Below are positions 59,645 through 64,000 of a DNA stretch of 64,000 nt, piece after piece; positions within the stretch are counted from its first letter, which is position 1; the number at the start of each line of letters is the position of its first letter. Location of the stretch: positions 1-64,000 of the forward strand of contig JAFVTH010000007.1 in the NCBI GenBank assembly GCA_017503285.1. The letters run 5' to 3'. A program made the translations under genes and the position numbers. The notes under the pieces are model-generated. The model did no database searches. It had not been told where the DNA came from and saw only the letters and a program-made list of their open reading frames with translations. The stretch comes from Clostridia bacterium (GTDB lineage: Bacteria; Bacillota; Clostridia; Oscillospirales; CAG-272).

Positions 59645-61963
59645 TTACCTCAATTCAACAACTAAAGCTCCATCAACGACCTTCATAATTGCAGAAAGTC
59701 CCTCTTCTGGGTTTTCAAATAGAAAGTCCTTGATTGGGTCTCTCATTAAGAAGTCAACCCTGTCAATAATTCCTCTTGCGCCAAGGTCGATGATTTCCTT
59801 TCTCATAACATCGTCTTGAATGAAACGGGCAGCATCCTCGCTAATTTCTAAGTCAAGATGGCTGTCGTTTTCGTCTCTTAGTGACTCCTTAAAGTCCTCG
59901 ATGGTGTTTTTAGCGATTGCCTTTGCGTTGTACTCGCCAATAAACTTGTAAACAAGAATGTTGCTTTCGCCAACACGACCAAGAATTTCCTTGCGCTGTA
60001 GGTCAACCTCGAAATAATGCCTTATGCTTTCCTTTACGTTTTCCTCAACAAAAAGGTTAAAGGCTGCAATAGCGGAGTCTGCCTTGCCATCAAAGAGATA
60101 GGAATAGCAAAGCTTGAAAAATTCATGCTCTCGATAGTCGGTTGTAAGGCCAGAGTAGATAACCAGGTTTTTCAAGGTCTCGTATGCCTTTAGAGCGGCG
60201 TCCTTTTTGTTTTCCTCATTGGCTGACTTAAAACCTGCTATTCTGCTATTTAATTCTTGAGTGTATCTATTGATACAATTTGTCTTTTCAGCAGGAGGTA
60301 AATCTCTCGGTAGGTTAGGAGCGATACCTCTGTTAGATGTGAAGATGATAATTGATTGAGAGAATGAAACTGTTTCACCCTTGCCGTCTGTCAATCTACC
60401 ATCGCCTAAAATTTGAAGGAATTTATCCCAAATGCGAGGAGAAGCCTTTTCAATTTCGTCGAAAAGAACGACAGAGAATGGTTCCTCTCGTATCGCTTTA
60501 GTAAGCTCACCACCGTCCTCGTAGCCAACATATCCTGGAGGCGCTCCAAAAAGACGGGAATCTGTGTGCTCGCTGCTGAATTCACTCATATCAAAACGGA
60601 TAATTTTATCTTGACTGTGGAAGATATTTTCAGCAATTTGCTTAGCGATCTCGGTTTTACCTGTACCAGTAGGACCAGCAAGGAAGAATATTGCCTTAGG
60701 CCTACGGTCGTTTTTCTTGCTGGAGTTTACGCCAGTTGCCGCGGCCTTCAAAGAATCGGCAACTGCCTCAACAATGTGATTTTGCCCCTTGATTTTCTTT
60801 TTAACCTCGTCGGCAAACTTTCTTGTGTTCTCCTTGAGGGCAGGGTCCTTCCATGGGTCGTAAACCTCGCCACATTCAAAGGCTAAAACGGTTTTGTCGA
60901 TGCTTTCAATTCTTTTGAAGCTTGGCATTTGCTCGCCGTTGTTCTGTATGAACGCTTTAAGCTGCAAAAGCCTGCGTAGGGAATAGTTTTCTGTGTAAAC
61001 GGCAAATTTTCCTACCTTTTTGCCTCTTTTGCGACGCATGTCCTCCTCGCGGAGATCCTCGGTTTCCTCATTAGAGCTCACAACTATCTCGTCCATAACA
61101 TCGGTCATTTCAACCTCGAAAAATGTTTCTCTAAACTTTGTGTTAGGACAAGGGATAGTGATTTTTTTAACAGCTGGGTTGCTACCCTCGGACTCGAACC
61201 AAACGGGAAGGTCGTTCATCTTATCAACAAAGAGCATGAGTCTGCATGGTGAAGATGCAATTTGCGTGGTGTTGAAAAGAACCATAAGCATATCACCCTC
61301 TGTGTCGGTAGGTCTGCCTGGAGTGGTCATAAATCTAGAAACAGACGGGAGGATAAATAAGAATGGTTTTGCATTAGGATAAAGCTCCTTTTTTGCCTCA
61401 AACTGCTGTGTAACATCATGGATGCGCTTGAGGTCGGTAACACGCGCGCCCTTCATGTCGGCAGAATCACGCCTGTCATTTTCCTCACAGTAAGAGGTTT
61501 TATAGTAGTCAAGAAACATTTTTACGTTGTCGCTTGTTTCATCCTTGTCAAAGAAAATGAAGGAATTAAACCAATCCCTTGTGTAGGATGGAGCTTCTTG
61601 TGTGTAGTCCTCGTCAGCCGCATCATCATCCTCTATGTCACTTGTGTCTTGGCTCGGGTCGTCATCTGGTATTTTTTCGCCAGATGCCCTTGTGTGGTCG
61701 TAGAAAACGACACAATAGTCATCGCAAAACCTTTTAGCGATTGACTCTTGAAGAGTGGAGTATTCGTAATATTCATTAGACTGTGCTGAATCAGAGGAAA
61801 GCCCTTCTAACGAAAAGCCATCAGATGGGGACCTAAGAGCAAGCGAGGGCTGGAGGTCGTTAATATTGCCTTCGAATATAAAGCTTTGAAAGGTGGAGAG
61901 ATACATAGAAAGATCTCTTGACCATTTAATGTCATAATTTGGTAAGGATTTGTGCTGTGCCAT
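59645..61963 (-). CDS. Clp-type AAA+ ATPase with novel N-terminal region (operon A, first gene)
   Basis: Encodes 772 residues. A single AAA-2 module (about 385-640) has GPTGTGKT (430-437), FDMSEFSSEHTDSRLFGAPPGYVGY with the pore-loop GYVG, Walker B VVLFDEIEKA (D502, E503) and sensor 1 IIIFTSNRG, all as in ClpA/ClpB domain 2. A C-terminal D2-small-like region follows. The first 380 residues lack the ClpN double repeat and first AAA domain; instead there is an acidic, unrecognised domain (DDDPSQDTSDIEDDDAADED near 100-120). It therefore cannot be an ordinary ClpB disaggregase. No ClpP-binding loop is obvious. AAAGGAGAC precedes the ATG. Confidence 0.87.
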   Translation of the reverse strand: MAQHKSLPNYDIKWSRDLSMYLSTFQSFIFEGNINDLQPSLALRSPSDGFSLEGLSSDSAQSNEYYEYSTLQESIAKRFCDDYCVVFYDHTRASGEKIPDDDPSQDTSDIEDDDAADEDYTQEAPSYTRDWFNSFIFFDKDETSDNVKMFLDYYKTSYCEENDRRDSADMKGARVTDLKRIHDVTQQFEAKKELYPNAKPFLFILPSVSRFMTTPGRPTDTEGDMLMVLFNTTQIASSPCRLMLFVDKMNDLPVWFESEGSNPAVKKITIPCPNTKFRETFFEVEMTDVMDEIVVSSNEETEDLREEDMRRKRGKKVGKFAVYTENYSLRRLLQLKAFIQNNGEQMPSFKRIESIDKTVLAFECGEVYDPWKDPALKENTRKFADEVKKKIKGQNHIVEAVADSLKAAATGVNSSKKNDRRPKAIFFLAGPTGTGKTEIAKQIAENIFHSQDKIIRFDMSEFSSEHTDSRLFGAPPGYVGYEDGGELTKAIREEPFSVVLFDEIEKASPRIWDKFLQILGDGRLTDGKGETVSFSQSIIIFTSNRGIAPNLPRDLPPAEKTNCINRYTQELNSRIAGFKSANEENKKDAALKAYETLKNLVIYSGLTTDYREHEFFKLCYSYLFDGKADSAIAAFNLFVEENVKESIRHYFEVDLQRKEILGRVGESNILVYKFIGEYNAKAIAKNTIEDFKESLRDENDSHLDLEISEDAARFIQDDVMRKEIIDLGARGIIDRVDFLMRDPIKDFLFENPEEGLSAIMKVVDGALVVELR

Positions 61964-61996
61964 AGTTAAAGTCTCCTTTAATAAAATATTAATTTC

Positions 61997-62026
61997 ATTG
62001 TAACATAAAAATTAACATTTTTGTAA
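61997..62026 (-). promoter_or_regulatory. candidate promoter of operon A
   Basis: On the - strand: TTACAA (62026-62021), 18-base spacer, TACAAT (62002-61997). Moderate match, 34 bases before the AAA+ start. Confidence 0.5.
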
Positions 62027-62049
62027 TAATTTGTCGAATTTGGTCGCAA

Positions 62050-62069
62050 TTTTGTATGATTGTACAAAA
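62050..62069. promoter_or_regulatory. candidate operator upstream of operon A
   Basis: Perfect seven-base inverted repeat TTTTGTA/TACAAAA with a six-base centre, just upstream of the operon A -35 box. A possible binding site for an activator or repressor. Confidence 0.45.
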
Positions 62070-62126
62070 ATGAAAAAAGTAAATTGTTGATTTTGACGAC
62101 ATCTGCGAGAAACAAAAAGGGGAGGC

Positions 62127-62216
62127 ATGACTCATCTATATGGTCTTTCTCAAGAAAAACAGGCAGGGGAGTGTCTGTTTTTTGAAATTCATTGGTGGTT
62201 AAAAATCAACATATAA
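62127..62216 (+). CDS. possible 29-residue peptide
   Basis: A short ORF on the + strand after GGGGAGG. The peptide begins MTHLYGLSQEKQ and ends in an aromatic/basic stretch (HWWLKINI). A terminator-like hairpin sits inside it (62158-62183). A possible + promoter is TTGTCG with an extended -10 TATGAT at 62055-62060. It stands alone against the surrounding - strand genes. It may be a leader peptide, part of a small RNA, or chance. Confidence 0.3.
   Translation: MTHLYGLSQEKQAGECLFFEIHWWLKINI
62158..62183 (+). terminator. terminator-like hairpin
   Basis: Stem AACAGGCA/TGTCTGTT (one G-T pair) with a six-base loop and T6, on the + strand between two - strand genes. Confidence 0.55.
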
Positions 62217-62223
62217 AAACAAA

Positions 62224-62248
62224 AAAATCCGACACAGGGTCGGATTTT
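62224..62248 (-). terminator. terminator of the HD-domain gene
   Basis: Stem AAAATCCGAC/GTCGGATTTT with loop ACAGG and an A/T-run on both sides; it abuts the stop of the - strand gene. Confidence 0.88.
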
Positions 62249-62908
62249 TTACATTATTGCTTGGTCGTTTATAATTAGCTTGAACTCCAAGCCAAGAGCT
62301 TGTGCTGCGTTTTTGCACATAAGCATTCTGGTAAGGAAAATTTCGAAATAATCCATAACAGGGCATATTTTTGTATCAATCTTCAGCTTTAGAGAAATAG
62401 TTGTTTTCTCCTGATTGATTTCAATGCTTGATTCATAAACAGAATAATTTACTCTGTCGTGTATATCAAATTTTATGTGGTCGGTGTTTCTTACTCTTGT
62501 GCGCCTTACGTCGCTTTTATCGGCAATAATAAGAGCCGCGGCAATGGGGTTTACTGCCTCGCCCTCGCCCTCGTCGTGGTTGCCGATTGCAGTTACTATT
62601 GTGGCAATATCCTCGGCGTTCATATCAAGGTTGTCAAGAATTCTGAACGCCATAACAGCCCCGCTTTGGGAATGCTCACGCCTGTTTACAATGTTTCCTA
62701 TATCGTGTAGGTGCGATGCGATTTTTACAAGCTCAATTTGATGTTCATCATAGCCAAGGGCTTTTAGAATGTACTCAGCTCTTGTTGCCACAAGACCCAC
62801 GTGCGCAAAGCTATGCTCCGTGTAGCCGAGGGCAGTTAAGGACTCGTCTGCTTTCTTTATGTAAGTCCTTATGCTTTCGTTATGTTTAATATCCTCGTAT
62901 GTTATCAT
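62249..62908 (-). CDS. HD-domain phosphohydrolase-like protein
   Basis: Encodes 219 residues. The metal-binding HD motif is KIASHLHDIGN (about 62-72), with an upstream His in YTEHSFAHVGLV and downstream HSQSGAVMAF and IGNHDE, giving the H...HD...H...D order of the family. The substrate may be a nucleotide or cyclic dinucleotide, or the domain may have a regulatory role. The C-terminal 80 residues form a separate beta-rich part. Cytosolic. GAAAGGAAC precedes the ATG. It has its own promoter and terminator, so it is not part of operon A, although it lies directly upstream of it and could influence a nucleotide signal used there. Confidence 0.85.
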   Translation of the reverse strand: MITYEDIKHNESIRTYIKKADESLTALGYTEHSFAHVGLVATRAEYILKALGYDEHQIELVKIASHLHDIGNIVNRREHSQSGAVMAFRILDNLDMNAEDIATIVTAIGNHDEGEGEAVNPIAAALIIADKSDVRRTRVRNTDHIKFDIHDRVNYSVYESSIEINQEKTTISLKLKIDTKICPVMDYFEIFLTRMLMCKNAAQALGLEFKLIINDQAIM

Positions 62909-62953
62909 CTTAGTTCCTTTCAGGTTAGGTGGGCAAAATGCCCTTACCCTTTT

Positions 62954-62982
62954 ATTTTACCACAAAACAGCTGCTCTTACAA
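62954..62982 (-). promoter_or_regulatory. promoter of the HD-domain gene
   Basis: On the - strand: TTGTAA (62982-62977), 17-base spacer, TAAAAT (62959-62954). A small GGGC/GCCC hairpin lies in the leader. Further upstream an inverted repeat CTATGA/TCATAG lies at 62994-63011. Confidence 0.6.
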
Positions 62983-63078
62983 CAATTATTTTTCTATGAT
63001 TTTGTTCATAGATTTTCGTCATATTGCACAAAATTTATGAAAAAAGCCTAAAATATTAAACAATTTAACCAAAAAATA

Positions 63079-63107
63079 TTGAAAGGCTAATATAATTGTG
63101 ATATGAT
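63079..63107 (+). promoter_or_regulatory. promoter of the EF-G-like gene
   Basis: TTGAAA (63079-63084), 17-base spacer, TATGAT (63102-63107), with a leader of about 70 bases. Confidence 0.6.
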
Positions 63108-63184
63108 TAAATCAAAGAATTAGCAAGGTGCATATAATTACTGTTGATGCATCCTTGACTACATATGAAAAGAGGAAACACAAA

Positions 63185-64000
63185 ATGGCAAAGTTTAACA
63201 CAAACGACATCAGAAACGTGGCTATCATCGGTCACAGCGGAAGCGGTAAAACTGCAACTATCGAGGCTATGCTTTGGAGAGCAAAGGCAACAGATCGCCT
63301 TGGCAGAGTTTGCGACGGAAATACCGTTTCTGACTATGATAGCGAGGAAATAAAGAGAGGCATATCAATCGGCACATCCGTTGTTAACCTTGAGTGGCAG
63401 GGCGCAAAAATCAACCTTCTTGACTGCCCGGGCTTCCTTGGCTTTGCAGGCGAGGTTTCATCAGCTCTTAGAGTTGCTGACGCAGCTATTATAAATATTG
63501 ATGCAAAATCCGGCATGGAGGTTGGTACGGAAATCGGCTGGTATAACGCCCTTGAGGCAGGACTGCCGAGAGCCTTCTTTGTAAACAAGTGCGACGACCC
63601 TGATGCAGATTTTGACAAGGTGTTCAACCAGCTAAGAGAGGAATTTGGTAACGCCCTTTGTCCTGTATTTATTCCTATCAAGGAGCCAAATGGCACTATG
63701 ATGGTTGACCTTAAGACAATGAAATGCTTCCGTTACCTTCCAAATGGCGAAAGACAAGAGGAGGAAATGACAGACTCCCGCCGTGAAATCGCGGAGAAAT
63801 ACGAGGAGATCTTTATGGAGGCAGTTGCTCAAACAAACGAGGAAATGCTTGAAAAGTTCTTCGAGGGTGAAAGATTTAGCGAGGAAGAGTGCGAAAATGC
63901 GCTACACGAGGGTATGATTGTGGGTTCAATCGTGCCTGTATGGTGTGGCTCATCTGAAAACATGCGCGGTATTTACTCAATCCTTTCATCAATTTCAAAA
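63185..64000 (+). CDS. elongation factor G-like translation GTPase (5' part)
   Basis: Only the first 272 codons lie in the window; the gene continues past the end. It begins MAKFNTNDIRNVAIIGHSGS, with P-loop GHSGSGKT (G16-T23), switch region GISIGTSVVNLEW, G3 LLDCPGF and G4 FVNKCD, as in EF-G. The GH-G1 variant (S-G-S-G) and SDYDSEEIKRGISI in place of the standard TDxxxxExxRGITI suggest the second EF-G-like family found in many Clostridia rather than the housekeeping FusA. AGAGG lies about 15 bases before the ATG. The ribosomal operon genes rpsL/rpsG that usually precede fusA are absent, which supports the paralog view. Confidence 0.88.
   Translation, partial: MAKFNTNDIRNVAIIGHSGSGKTATIEAMLWRAKATDRLGRVCDGNTVSDYDSEEIKRGISIGTSVVNLEWQGAKINLLDCPGFLGFAGEVSSALRVADAAIINIDAKSGMEVGTEIGWYNALEAGLPRAFFVNKCDDPDADFDKVFNQLREEFGNALCPVFIPIKEPNGTMMVDLKTMKCFRYLPNGERQEEEMTDSRREIAEKYEEIFMEAVAQTNEEMLEKFFEGERFSEEECENALHEGMIVGSIVPVWCGSSENMRGIYSILSSISK

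Overview
The window looks like chromosome of an anaerobic, low-to-mid GC Gram-positive bacterium, most likely an uncultured gut-type member of Clostridia (Bacillota). This rests on strong AAGGAGG ribosome sites, TTGACA-N17-TATAAT promoters, U-rich intrinsic terminators, lipoprotein signals, a FakA/FakB/PlsX lipid module, a glycyl radical enzyme with its radical-SAM activase, and a tRNA-Ser with encoded CCA. The taxon is an inference; no rRNA is present.

Left part (1-20000), mostly + strand: short transcription units. They comprise unrecognised genes (209-2330), a bacterial PH-domain protein, a CotH-kinase lipoprotein with InlB-type repeats, and a DUF4234 membrane protein with YDQ.G.PIYG repeats. 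Next is a lipid operon fakA-plsX-fakB-GNAT-acp (6816-11698), followed by plsC and a HAD-IIA phosphatase. An orphan glycyl radical enzyme/activase pair, a GH5-type glycosidase (- strand), a class C beta-lactamase-fold serine hydrolase and a small hypothetical complete this part.

Middle (20000-25110): a tRNA-Ser(GCT) on the - strand next to a 45-bp repeated palindromic element and a duplicated tRNA 3' end. Beside it lies a structured stretch that is either a small RNA (+) or a small ORF (-). Then come a hypothetical gene, an esterase lipoprotein and a heparinase II/III-family protein.

Right part (25144-61963): 24 genes, all on the - strand, tightly packed and often overlapping by 1-8 bases, covering nearly 37 kb. 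Two promoters are visible. Operon A starts at 61963: Clp-type AAA+ ATPase, two unknowns, coiled-coil MSGPK protein, NrdG-like radical SAM protein, double-GTPase-type P-loop protein, GAP1-like protein, membrane-anchored InlB-repeat/Hint protein, transglutaminase-like protein, DUF2225-like protein, HExxH protein with YFD repeats, a small protein, VirD4-like ATPase and a degenerate VirD4-like partner with C-terminal membrane segments. It ends in a terminator at 39481-39508. Operon B starts at 39370: TIR-domain protein, agmatine deiminase, a 653-residue unknown, ParA/MinD-like ATPase with a KGGAGRST P-loop, an unknown, a tandem S-adenosylmethionine decarboxylase, two paralogous membrane/Rossmann/RyR proteins, a signal-anchored protein and a zinc-ribbon membrane protein. 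Together they look like one large multi-component signalling or conflict (immunity-like) system in which NTPases, predicted nucleotide/ligand sensors, peptidase-like domains and two polyamine-metabolism enzymes are combined. I do not know a described system with this composition, and it is the main discovery candidate.

The window closes with an HD-domain protein (-), a possible small + transcript, and the 5' part of an EF-G-like translation GTPase running off the end.
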